NCBI GenBank assembly: GCA_020723105.1
Contig: DYJL01000004.1
Span: 62,001 to 126,000 of the forward strand
DNA: 64,000 bases
Direction of reading: 5' to 3'
From: Nitrospira japonica
GTDB lineage: Bacteria > Nitrospirota > Thermodesulfovibrionia > UBA6902
Position numbers and translations under genes: made by a program. Under the pieces are notes generated by a model. The model saw only the letters and a program-made list of their open reading frames with translations. It made no database searches and was not told where the DNA came from. Positions 43,372 to 51,563 of this stretch are shown here, piece after piece (position 1 is the stretch's first letter; each line of letters opens with the position of its first letter).

Positions 43372-44697
43372 ATGGGCAAGAATAATGATAAGGTTTGTGT
43401 CTTAGGTATGGGTTTTATAGGATTGACGCTTGCGGCTACTTTAGCTGAAGCAGGTGTTAAAGTGCTCGGCGTTGATGTTGTAGAGGATGTAATAACTACG
43501 TTGAAGAAAAAGAAAATCTATTTTTATGAGCCCGGCCTTGAGCGTTTGCTGAAGAAACACGCTGGTCGTAATCTTGAATTTTCACTTGGTATTTTTGATA
43601 AATCATGCAATTACTATATTATTTGTGTAGGAACACCTATAGATCCCGATACAAATAAGCCCAAACTTCAATATATCGAGAGTGCAGCCAAAAGCATCCT
43701 GCCTTATCTGAAAAAAGGAGATACGGTTATCCTTCGATCTACGGTTCCCATGGGAATATCCCGTAATTTTATCGCCAGAATGATCGAATCCGATACCGGG
43801 TTAAAATCCGGCAAGGACTTTTTCTTCGGCTTTGTCCCGGAAAGGACCGTTGAAGGCAATGCTCTTTACGAGCAGAAATTTATCCCCCAGATAGTTGGCG
43901 CTCTGAACAAAGAGAGCGCAAAAAAAATTGACAGGTTGTTTAGCACATTTAACCGGCAGCTTCTGCATGTTCCGGATATTGAACATGCGGAGCTCTGTAA
44001 AATCATAGACAATACATATCGTGACGTCACCTTTGCCTATGCAAACCAGATGGCGATGATATGTGAAGAACTCGGCCTGGATTTTAACATAATACGGCAG
44101 ACGTGCAACAATAATTATCAGCGGAATAATATTCCTGCGGCCAGTCCCGGGGTCGGCGGAGCCTGTCTTACAAAGGATCCATATATTCTTGTGGATCTGT
44201 GCAAAAAACTGAATATCCATGCGGAGCTTATAAAATCTGCCAGGGAAATCAATGAGACTACGGTTTTTCACCTTGCCAAGAAAGTCCTGAACAGGTTGAC
44301 CGCGTTAGGTAAAAATATCTGCGCTTCCAAAATATTTATTATGGGCTTTGCATTCAAAGGCGAGCCTGAGACCAGCGACATGAGGTTTTCCACAACTATT
44401 GATCTCGTTAATTACCTCAAGCCGTTTTGTTCCAGGCTTTACGGTTATGATGCGGCAGTGAATGCAGAGAGCATCGAAGCCCTCGGTGTGAGGACCTCTT
44501 CCATAGAAGAAGGTTTTAAGGAAGCCGATGTAGTCATCGTTATGAATTCCCATAAAAACCATAAAAATCTGAATATAAAAAAACTTGCAAAAGTTGCGGG
44601 CAATCCCCTTATTTTTATAGATTGCTGGAATTTGTACAACAAACAGGAAATTGCAAAATCGGGAAATATTATTTACAGTAGCGTCGGGCTTTACTGA
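43372..44697 (+). CDS. Nucleotide-sugar dehydrogenase, UDP-ManNAc dehydrogenase (WecC)-like
   Basis: A 441-aa enzyme that oxidises a UDP-sugar C6 alcohol to the uronic acid using two NAD. VLGMGFIGLTLAATLAEAG is the N-terminal Rossmann motif. FVPERTVEGNAL is characteristic of the WecC/UDP-HexNAc dehydrogenase branch. The catalytic Cys is C265 in SPGVGGACLTKDPYIL. C-terminal MGFAFKGEPETSDMRFS is conserved. Start ATG 43372 has AGGAG 8 bp upstream; ATG 43368 is out of frame. It supplies an acidic (amino)sugar to the glycan. Confidence 0.9.
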   Translation: MGKNNDKVCVLGMGFIGLTLAATLAEAGVKVLGVDVVEDVITTLKKKKIYFYEPGLERLLKKHAGRNLEFSLGIFDKSCNYYIICVGTPIDPDTNKPKLQYIESAAKSILPYLKKGDTVILRSTVPMGISRNFIARMIESDTGLKSGKDFFFGFVPERTVEGNALYEQKFIPQIVGALNKESAKKIDRLFSTFNRQLLHVPDIEHAELCKIIDNTYRDVTFAYANQMAMICEELGLDFNIIRQTCNNNYQRNNIPAASPGVGGACLTKDPYILVDLCKKLNIHAELIKSAREINETTVFHLAKKVLNRLTALGKNICASKIFIMGFAFKGEPETSDMRFSTTIDLVNYLKPFCSRLYGYDAAVNAESIEALGVRTSSIEEGFKEADVVIVMNSHKNHKNLNIKKLAKVAGNPLIFIDCWNLYNKQEIAKSGNIIYSSVGLY

Positions 44698-44730
44698 AAC
44701 ATCTTTTTCTTGTTCACTATTTTTTAATTT

Positions 44731-45495
44731 ATGCCCCAGGAAAAGAATACAAGCGCAAAAAAACTGCTGACGTTAATTATGCCGGTATACAATGAAGGCG
44801 ATGCAGTAATCCCGGTAATATCAACTTTGTTCCTTACGATCCACTACCCCATGCAGATATTTGTTGTACACGATTCACCTGATGATTTGACGGTACCTAC
44901 AGTTAAGAAACTTCAGAAATATTTTGACGATCTTCATCTTCTGCGGAATGAATGGGACAGGGGTGTGCTTAATGCTATAAAAACGGGCTTTAAAAAAGCC
45001 GATACTCCATATGTAGGGGTTTGGGTTGCCTATCATCTCGATCCCTTTGGAATCATCAACACCATGGTTGAAAAGCTTGAAAACGGATATGACCTTGTAT
45101 CTGCAAATCGCTTTACCGTTGACAATACAAGAGCAAGAGGCAATACCATAAAAAAATTGCTTTCTCACGGGGGGAATCTTGTTTTAAATAAAATAATCGG
45201 AATGCCGATATCCGATATTACTACATCAATAAAGGTGTACAGAAAATCCATGCTGGATTCGTTGGTAATAGAGACCGTAGTCAACGGGGGATGGGCCGTC
45301 AACTCAGAATTGGCCATTAAGGCAGCTATTAATGGTTATCGCCTGGATGAAGTTCCACTGGAGAAAAAAAATATCACCCTTGTTCACGGGTTGACTAATT
45401 TTAAAGTGCTTAAACAGCTTCCGACATATTTTCAATGGCTGTATTTGGGTTGGAAGAACAGAGATGTAATCAAATCACATAAGATTAAAAGTTGA
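44731..45495 (+). CDS. Family 2 glycosyltransferase with an altered acidic motif
   Basis: A 254-aa GT-A protein. LTLIMPVYNEGDAVIPVI at the N-terminus, DSPDDLTVPTVKKL, and NEWDRGVLNAIKTGFKKA match a DPM1-like GT2 subfamily. Where relatives have an acidic metal-binding motif of the type MADLSDDP (from memory), this one reads WVAYHLDPFGII, with only one Asp left. It may use a different metal arrangement or be impaired. It follows the WecC-like gene by 33 bp and converges on the SGNH-HEAT gene with 15 bp between stops. Confidence 0.8.
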   Translation: MPQEKNTSAKKLLTLIMPVYNEGDAVIPVISTLFLTIHYPMQIFVVHDSPDDLTVPTVKKLQKYFDDLHLLRNEWDRGVLNAIKTGFKKADTPYVGVWVAYHLDPFGIINTMVEKLENGYDLVSANRFTVDNTRARGNTIKKLLSHGGNLVLNKIIGMPISDITTSIKVYRKSMLDSLVIETVVNGGWAVNSELAIKAAINGYRLDEVPLEKKNITLVHGLTNFKVLKQLPTYFQWLYLGWKNRDVIKSHKIKS

Positions 45496-45510
45496 TAAAT
45501 CGAATAATCA

Positions 45511-47271
45511 TTATAAATACTTTTGCCATAGTCTAAGCAACTTACGGCGATATTTCCCATATTCTTCCCCTGTGATTTTCTTAATTGCGTTTGCGGCTAA
45601 GTCTCTAATGTAGGGGTCGTCGTCCTTTAACGAAGCAGCTTTTAGTGCTTCTACTGAACGAGGGGTTCCTATTTCTCCAAGGGCTTCTATTATTTCTATT
45701 CGGATATTTCTGTCTTCATCTTTCAGTAAAGCAATCAATGGGGTGACTGCGCGCTGATCGTGAGTTTTTCCAAGTGCAATTATTGCTGTTTTCCGATTGG
45801 AATAAAAATCATCTTTCAGACATGCAATCAGGCTTTCCACTGTCCTGGTATCATTCGTCCTGGAAAGGGCCATTAATGCACGCCTGCGGACATATGGACT
45901 TTTATCATCTTTTGCAGTTTTAGTAAGAGCTTCTGTAATGTAGGGGTCATCTTTTTTTTCTAACTCCAGCACGGCCCGCATGCGGACATAAGCACTGTCG
46001 TCTTTCAGAGCATTGATTAAAGGAACTACAGTGCGGGAATCCTTTATTTCACCAAGCGCTAAAACTGAAGCCTCTCTGAGGTCCGGGTCTTTGTTGTTTA
46101 AGGCATTAATCAACGTGTCAAGTACTTTAGAGTTTGCCATTTTTGCAAGAGCGATGGCCGCTTTCTTTTTCATATACCAATCATTATCGGTCAATACAAG
46201 GTTAATGAGGTCATCAGTTTCTACATTTTTAAATGTATGTGTTGTTAAATTTCTTGTATGTAGCATATCATCAGAAGAAAATATGCCTTTCGTCTCCAGA
46301 TAACTGAAGACTTCTTTTGCGATTACTCCGGTTGATAAATCACCGGGATGTCCATTCGCAGGATTAGCCCACAGCTTTCGGGGATTTATATGTCCCAAAT
46401 TTTTTTCAAGCGCCGGGAGCAAATTTAAATATTTTATATGCGCCTGTTCAAGCAGGGGGATGATTTCGTTAAACTTGCGGATGATAATATCATTAGAGTC
46501 AGCGGCGGTAAGCACAAACAAAAGATCTATGTTTTTACTGTTGCAGAAGCGGGAAAAATCCTGCAGTACTTCCATATAGCTGTGGAGATTTTCCTCCTCA
46601 TAGAGCGCCTTTTCCCAATTGTCATACTGATGATCCGAATAAACATGCTCGGTGAGAAACCTGTTTGTATAAGATACGATAAAGGATATGGCGTCAGGAA
46701 AAATAATTTTCAATATCTTAACTGCTAAGTTGCTCTGCCATGTGTAGGGCTTCATTTTAACATCTCCGATATCAGGATCGTTGGAAACAAAACCTACAAT
46801 CAGCATATCAATGTCATATTTAATGCCATGTTTCTCAAGAAACGACAGCTCATCTGCTGTGGTCCAGGCGCTGAGTCCCCAGCTCATTACTTCATAGTTG
46901 CTGTATTTTTCCGTGACTATTTTTTCGAGCTTGTGACTCCATATTTGCTCATATGGAAGCCCATAACCCCAGATGAAAGAATCGCCAAGCACGGCTATGC
47001 GTTTCATGCCGTATTTCTTTTCCATATTTCTGACTCTGTCAGTAAATCCATAGGGGTTTGATTTTGCGAATTCATAATTTTTCCTGTTTATTTCATTATC
47101 ATATTTTACAAACTTGTTTGATATCCATACGGGAGAAGGAGAATCTATATCGTCAAACCATCCGGTTTTTAATGTGAGCTCCAAAAGAAGCAGACAGAAT
47201 AAGAGCGATAAAAGGACTGTTGCAATTGTAATAATTATGGGTCTTAATCTGTTTTTATTATTATCAGACAT
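45511..47271 (-). CDS. Membrane-anchored SGNH-like hydrolase fused to HEAT repeats
   Basis: A 586-aa protein. An N-terminal membrane helix (10-31) leads to an SGNH/GDSL-like domain (about 88-330): block I IAVLGDSFIWGYG with S98, block II Gly in WGLSAWTT, block III Asn in FVSNDPD, and H308 in ANGHPGD, where the usual Asp two residues before His is Asn. From about 355 to 568 there are about seven HEAT/PBS-lyase-type repeats of some 30 residues (ASVLALGEIKDSRTVVPLIN, TAIIALGKTHDQRAVTPLIA). SGNH proteins in glycan loci often transfer or remove acyl groups; the HEAT part suggests protein binding in the periplasm. It converges on the GT2 at 44731. Confidence 0.85.
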   Translation of the reverse strand: MSDNNKNRLRPIIITIATVLLSLLFCLLLLELTLKTGWFDDIDSPSPVWISNKFVKYDNEINRKNYEFAKSNPYGFTDRVRNMEKKYGMKRIAVLGDSFIWGYGLPYEQIWSHKLEKIVTEKYSNYEVMSWGLSAWTTADELSFLEKHGIKYDIDMLIVGFVSNDPDIGDVKMKPYTWQSNLAVKILKIIFPDAISFIVSYTNRFLTEHVYSDHQYDNWEKALYEEENLHSYMEVLQDFSRFCNSKNIDLLFVLTAADSNDIIIRKFNEIIPLLEQAHIKYLNLLPALEKNLGHINPRKLWANPANGHPGDLSTGVIAKEVFSYLETKGIFSSDDMLHTRNLTTHTFKNVETDDLINLVLTDNDWYMKKKAAIALAKMANSKVLDTLINALNNKDPDLREASVLALGEIKDSRTVVPLINALKDDSAYVRMRAVLELEKKDDPYITEALTKTAKDDKSPYVRRRALMALSRTNDTRTVESLIACLKDDFYSNRKTAIIALGKTHDQRAVTPLIALLKDEDRNIRIEIIEALGEIGTPRSVEALKAASLKDDDPYIRDLAANAIKKITGEEYGKYRRKLLRLWQKYL

Positions 47272-47343
47272 ACAAAAAACTCTTCGACATTTATTGTAAG
47301 CTGCCCGTGTAGATAGGCAAGGAATTTCATTTGCAAAACAATT

Positions 47344-47547
47344 TAACAGGTTGCTGAAAAAGTATTTTAGCTGTCATTGCGAGCAGTTCCCTCGCTTGTC
47401 ATTGCGAGCGAAGCGAAACAATCTTTCTTTACCGCTCGGGATAAACTCCGTAAACTCACTTCGTTTTAAATCAATAAGTTTGAGATTGCTTCGTCGCAAA
47501 ATATGCTCCTCGCAATGACAATTACAGACTTTTTCAGCAGCCTGTTA
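47344..47547. mobile_element. MITE-like element M, copy B (inverted relative to copy A)
   Basis: 204 bp with the same 20-bp ends (TAACAGGTTGCTGAAAAAGT at the left, and the reversed TAACAGGCTGCTGAAAAAGT at the right) and the same internal CATTGCGAG palindromes as copy A, in reverse order. It differs by scattered substitutions and an insertion of about 10 bp near the middle. It lies in the 470-bp gap (47272-47741) between the divergent SGNH-HEAT and GT2 genes. The rest of that gap is AT-rich without clear signals. Confidence 0.85.
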
Positions 47548-47741
47548 AAGGATTCGGAACTGAAAAATTAATATAGAATAACAACATTGCTTCAAACATA
47601 TCAATATTAAAATCAGCAGATTCCCTATGATGGAGAATCTCATGATTATAAGTTGATATGACGGAATATAATATTTGGGGAAGGTGCTTGGAATTATGTA
47701 AATGCTATAATAATAACCAATAAAATTATCAGAGGACATCT

Positions 47742-48644
47742 TTGCAAACTAATAATGAAACAAATTCCGGTATTGAAGTAACTGTCTTGATAAGAGCGAA
47801 AAATGAGGCTAAAGATATCGGAAAGACACTGTCCGTTATCTTCTCCCAGACGTATAAAAATATTGAAGTCATAATAGTTGATTCCGGTTCTACCGACAGG
47901 ACACTCGAAATAGCAAGAGAGTATCCGGTAAGAATATATGAGATAAGGCCTGAAGATTTTACATGGGGATATGCCTTGAATTATGGTTTTAAGAGGGCCA
48001 ATGGTAAGTATGTTGTTAATTTGAGTGCGCATGCCTTGCCTTTGTCAGATAACTGGATCGAGACAATGATTGCTAATTTTAATGATGAAAAGATTGCGGC
48101 AGTCATGAGTAAGAACCTGCCTTGTCCTGACTGCAATCCGTTTGACAGGAGAGGGCTTTTAAAAAAATATAATAGGCCCAGACAGGAGATAAAGGGAGGG
48201 CCACCTTACATCTTTTCCAATTACAGCTCGGTGATAAGAAAGAGTGTTTGGGAGAGAGTGCCTTATGATGAGACGTTAACTTATGCTGAAGATCATGATT
48301 GGGCGATCAAGATCGCGGACATGGGATATAAAATCATCTATGAACCAGCGGCTGAGACTTACCATTCCCATAATGAGACTTTGAAGCAGATATATAAAAG
48401 GGCATATGTCGAGGCCTGTGCGCTTAAGGTCCTTGAGTATAAGAAGTTTACGGTATTGAATATTCTGTTCGATCTGTTTGCAGGCTCTGTCTATGACATG
48501 CTATATGTCCTTGTTAAGCGGGATAATATAAAATGGTTCTTTTTTGCGCCCTTTAGAAAAATTGTCATAAACTTTGCGAGGTTCAAGGCGCTGAGGGCTG
48601 ATGATAGTGGAAGAGGGGCCATGAGACTATTTAACAGACAGTGA
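47742..48644 (+). CDS. Family 2 glycosyltransferase
   Basis: A 300-aa GT-A protein. EVTVLIRAKNEAKDIGKTLS, VIIVDSGSTDRT and GKYVVNLSAHALPLSDNWIE fit a rhamnosyltransferase-like GT2 branch in which a His follows LSA, a variant that I recall in other members. The later YDETLTYAEDHDWAIKIAD holds the acidic ED-type catalytic region. Hydrophobic stretches near the C-terminus suggest membrane association. The start is TTG with AGAGGA upstream. It converges on the asnB-like gene with 18 bp between stops. Confidence 0.86.
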   Translation: MQTNNETNSGIEVTVLIRAKNEAKDIGKTLSVIFSQTYKNIEVIIVDSGSTDRTLEIAREYPVRIYEIRPEDFTWGYALNYGFKRANGKYVVNLSAHALPLSDNWIETMIANFNDEKIAAVMSKNLPCPDCNPFDRRGLLKKYNRPRQEIKGGPPYIFSNYSSVIRKSVWERVPYDETLTYAEDHDWAIKIADMGYKIIYEPAAETYHSHNETLKQIYKRAYVEACALKVLEYKKFTVLNILFDLFAGSVYDMLYVLVKRDNIKWFFFAPFRKIVINFARFKALRADDSGRGAMRLFNRQ

Positions 48645-48662
48645 GGATGTCGGACCTATAAA

Positions 48663-50558
48663 TTACTTCGAAACATAATTTCGAAACCAGTTGACAAGCA
48701 CAATCAACGCCCAGATCAATCTGCTGTTTTCAGCTCGTCCATTGAGGTGATCATTCATTATAGAAGCTACATGACGGTGGTTCAGGAATCCTACCTTTGA
48801 AAGGGCTTTTGAAGACAGGGATGAAAGCATATAATCTTTTAAACCGTGTTTTATCCATAAAGCCACCGGGGGAGTGAAGCCCCTTTTCTTTCCAAAGGCT
48901 ATGTCGGCAGATTGAAATCTTGATAAGGCCTTTCTAAGAATGTATTTAGTCTGAACCCCTTTAATTTTTTTGTTTGGAGGAATTCTCCGGGAAAACTCTA
49001 TAATAGCATTATCCAGGAGAGGTACCCTCACCTCAAGACTGTTCGCCATGCTCATCCTGTCAGTTTTCTGTAACGGATCATCTTGCAGGAAGGTTTTGAA
49101 GTCAACATACATCAACTGTTCCTGAATACTGTAGCCTTTATCAATCGCTCTGTTAAAATATCTGCCCATTGCATAAAAAGGCTCCAGGTCCTTTAAGCTG
49201 TCTGTAAAATCACGACTTAATAGTTTTAGTTTTTCATCAGAGTCAAAGAGTAATTTCCATCTGTAATGGGCTTTGTCATAGGGAAATTCTGCGCCATACG
49301 CAAACCGTTTCAGCTTATACGGGGTGCTGAGATAATTATGAGATTCCGGCAAGGTATCTATAACTGCTTTCATCCCATTGCGGATTCCGGACGGGATTTT
49401 CCTGTAAATCCCGGCAATCTTATGAATGTAGTGAGTCTGATATCCGCCAAACAGTTCATCACCTCCTTCTCCGCCAACAACTGTTTTTACTTTTTCACGG
49501 GCCAGCTTTGATACAAAATACATTGGGATAGCAGAATAGTCGAAGAGCGGCTCATCGAGAAAAGACATGATACGTTCTATTTCATTGTGGATTATATCTT
49601 CCGATAGAAGGAACTCATGTAAAGTGAGACCGAGTCTCTTCGTAACTTTTCTTGCAGTTGGAAGCTCATTATATGATTTGTCTTTAAAGCCGATAGTAAA
49701 GGCGTTAAGCCGTAAGTTGCATTTTTCAGCAGCTACAGAGGCTATCAGTGAAGAGTCAATCCCTCCGCTTAGAAAGATTCCTACAGGCACGTCGCTTCTT
49801 GTCTGTCTGAGTAGAACTGTCCTTAACTCTTCAATTAAGAGATCTGCAAGCTTATCTTCGTTATAAGATTCTGCTGATGTATCTGTATGGGACAGATCCC
49901 AGAATTCCCTCTCTGTCAAGGCGTTTCCTGAACATATAAGCATATGCCCGGAGTTGAGTTTCCTGATCGCCTGAAATCCCGTCAGAGGCGAGGGGATATA
50001 TCCATATGACAGGTATTGATTTACGGCTTCATAATCCGGAAGCCGGCTGATATTTCCTTTTAACAGAGATTTTATTTCAGATGCAAACACGAGGCCGTCA
50101 TTTGTTTCAGAATAGTAAAGAGGTTTGATGCCGGCCCTGTCGCGAGCAAGCATAAGGGTATTTTTGTTTTCGTCCCACAGAGCTATTGCGAACATTCCGT
50201 TAAGGTGAAGAGGAAAGTCTGTTCCATATTCCTCATAAAGGTGAACGATAACTTCAGTGTCTGATTTAGTATAAAAGGAATGCCCTTTTTTTCTGAGATC
50301 CTCTGCCAGTTCTATATAATTATATATTTCCCCGTTGAAGATAACCCATACTGTTTTATTCTCATTATGGATTGGCTGATGTCCTGTATTCAGATCAATA
50401 ATACTCAGTCTTCTGAATGCAAATCCAATGTGATCCTTTATGTAGAAACCATCGTCATCCGGCCCGCGGTGTATTATCTCCTGGCTCATAGCTTCAAGAA
50501 TATCAGGAGAAACCGGTTTGATAGTCTTATAATTGCAAATACCCGCTATCCCGCACAT
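48663..50558 (-). CDS. asnB: Glutamine-dependent asparagine synthase-like amidotransferase (AsnB family)
   Basis: A 631-aa protein. The N-terminal Ntn glutaminase has Cys2 (MCGIAGICNY), RGPDDDG and FNGEIYN. The C-terminal synthetase domain has the ATP-binding SGGIDS at 264-269 and GEGGDELFGGY. All motifs of a working enzyme are present. In surface-glycan loci, AsnB-like proteins of this length often amidate sugar carboxylates or other acids instead of aspartate. The WecC-like product in the same cluster could give such an acid. A single minus-strand gene, tail-to-tail with the GT2 at 47742. Confidence 0.9.
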   Translation of the reverse strand: MCGIAGICNYKTIKPVSPDILEAMSQEIIHRGPDDDGFYIKDHIGFAFRRLSIIDLNTGHQPIHNENKTVWVIFNGEIYNYIELAEDLRKKGHSFYTKSDTEVIVHLYEEYGTDFPLHLNGMFAIALWDENKNTLMLARDRAGIKPLYYSETNDGLVFASEIKSLLKGNISRLPDYEAVNQYLSYGYIPSPLTGFQAIRKLNSGHMLICSGNALTEREFWDLSHTDTSAESYNEDKLADLLIEELRTVLLRQTRSDVPVGIFLSGGIDSSLIASVAAEKCNLRLNAFTIGFKDKSYNELPTARKVTKRLGLTLHEFLLSEDIIHNEIERIMSFLDEPLFDYSAIPMYFVSKLAREKVKTVVGGEGGDELFGGYQTHYIHKIAGIYRKIPSGIRNGMKAVIDTLPESHNYLSTPYKLKRFAYGAEFPYDKAHYRWKLLFDSDEKLKLLSRDFTDSLKDLEPFYAMGRYFNRAIDKGYSIQEQLMYVDFKTFLQDDPLQKTDRMSMANSLEVRVPLLDNAIIEFSRRIPPNKKIKGVQTKYILRKALSRFQSADIAFGKKRGFTPPVALWIKHGLKDYMLSSLSSKALSKVGFLNHRHVASIMNDHLNGRAENSRLIWALIVLVNWFRNYVSK

Positions 50559-50642
50559 TCACTGTCTCCATTCGACATAGTCTCGGAAAAATTATGTTAT
50601 AATAACACGTTACATGAAACTTTTTGATGCTCTTACAACCTG

Positions 50643-51557
50643 ATGAAGATAAAGAGAGAATGCAGCATAATAGTTCCAGCCTTTAACGAAGAAGATAATC
50701 TAACAAATTTTCTGGAAAATCTTAAACACACCCTCTCAGCCACAAATAGAGAGTATGAAATCATAGTAGTAGATGATGGATCTAAGGATAATACTTTTTC
50801 AATTGCCAATAGTATTCCGGAAGTAAGGGTATTCAGGCATCCGTACAATAAAGGCAACGGAGCGGCTGTTAAGACAGGAATTATTAATGCTCAAGGTGAA
50901 AAGCTCATCATAATTGATGCTGACGGTCAGCATGATCCTAAACATATCCCGGAAATGTTAAGACTGTTGGAAGAATACGATCTGGTGGTTGGGGCAAGAG
51001 AGACCTTTGGTATAGGGAGAAGAGGGTTGGGGAACGTCATTGTGAGCAAGCTGGCAAGTTATCTTTCAAGTATTACTATCCCCGATCTTACCTGCGGCTT
51101 CAGAGCCTTTAAAAGAGAAAAAATGTTGGAATTTATTGACCTCCTTCCCAATGGCTTTTCTCTGCCGTCAACCAGCACACTGGCATTTGCAACCAGAGGC
51201 TATAACGTTAAGTTTATCCCGATAAGCGCTAATGTCAGGCAAGGCGGGAAGAGCAGCATAAGAGTAACCATGGATGGGATGAAGTTCATAGTTCTGATTG
51301 TGAGGATGGTTTCACTTTTCAAGCCTTTAAAAATATTTGCTCCTGTCAGTGTTTTTCTTTTTCTTGCGGGGCTGTTATGGTCTGTGAGGACCATAGTATT
51401 TTCTGGAGGATTATCCCCTGCTGTGGCCATACTGTTTTTAGCAGGGATATTTGCTCTCTTTATCGGCCTTCTTGCAGATCAATTGGCTGAAACAAGGCTT
51501 ACATTAGGAAAGATGAACAAGCTCTTAATGAAGAAACACCATGAACATATAGATTGA
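50643..51557 (+). CDS. GT2 polyprenyl-phosphate-sugar synthase with C-terminal membrane helices
   Basis: A 304-aa protein. The catalytic part (1-215) has CSIIVPAFNEEDNLTNFL, VVDDGSKDNT and the IIIDADGQHDPKHIP acidic motif. Two or three hydrophobic segments lie at about 240-285 (IFAPVSVFLFLAGLLW, PAVAILFLAGIFALFIGLLA). This is the GtrB/ArnC-like architecture that makes polyprenyl-phosphate sugars. It is followed 6 bp later by a GT-C transferase, a natural donor-and-user pair. Confidence 0.88.
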   Translation: MKIKRECSIIVPAFNEEDNLTNFLENLKHTLSATNREYEIIVVDDGSKDNTFSIANSIPEVRVFRHPYNKGNGAAVKTGIINAQGEKLIIIDADGQHDPKHIPEMLRLLEEYDLVVGARETFGIGRRGLGNVIVSKLASYLSSITIPDLTCGFRAFKREKMLEFIDLLPNGFSLPSTSTLAFATRGYNVKFIPISANVRQGGKSSIRVTMDGMKFIVLIVRMVSLFKPLKIFAPVSVFLFLAGLLWSVRTIVFSGGLSPAVAILFLAGIFALFIGLLADQLAETRLTLGKMNKLLMKKHHEHID

Positions 51558-51563
51558 TTATCA

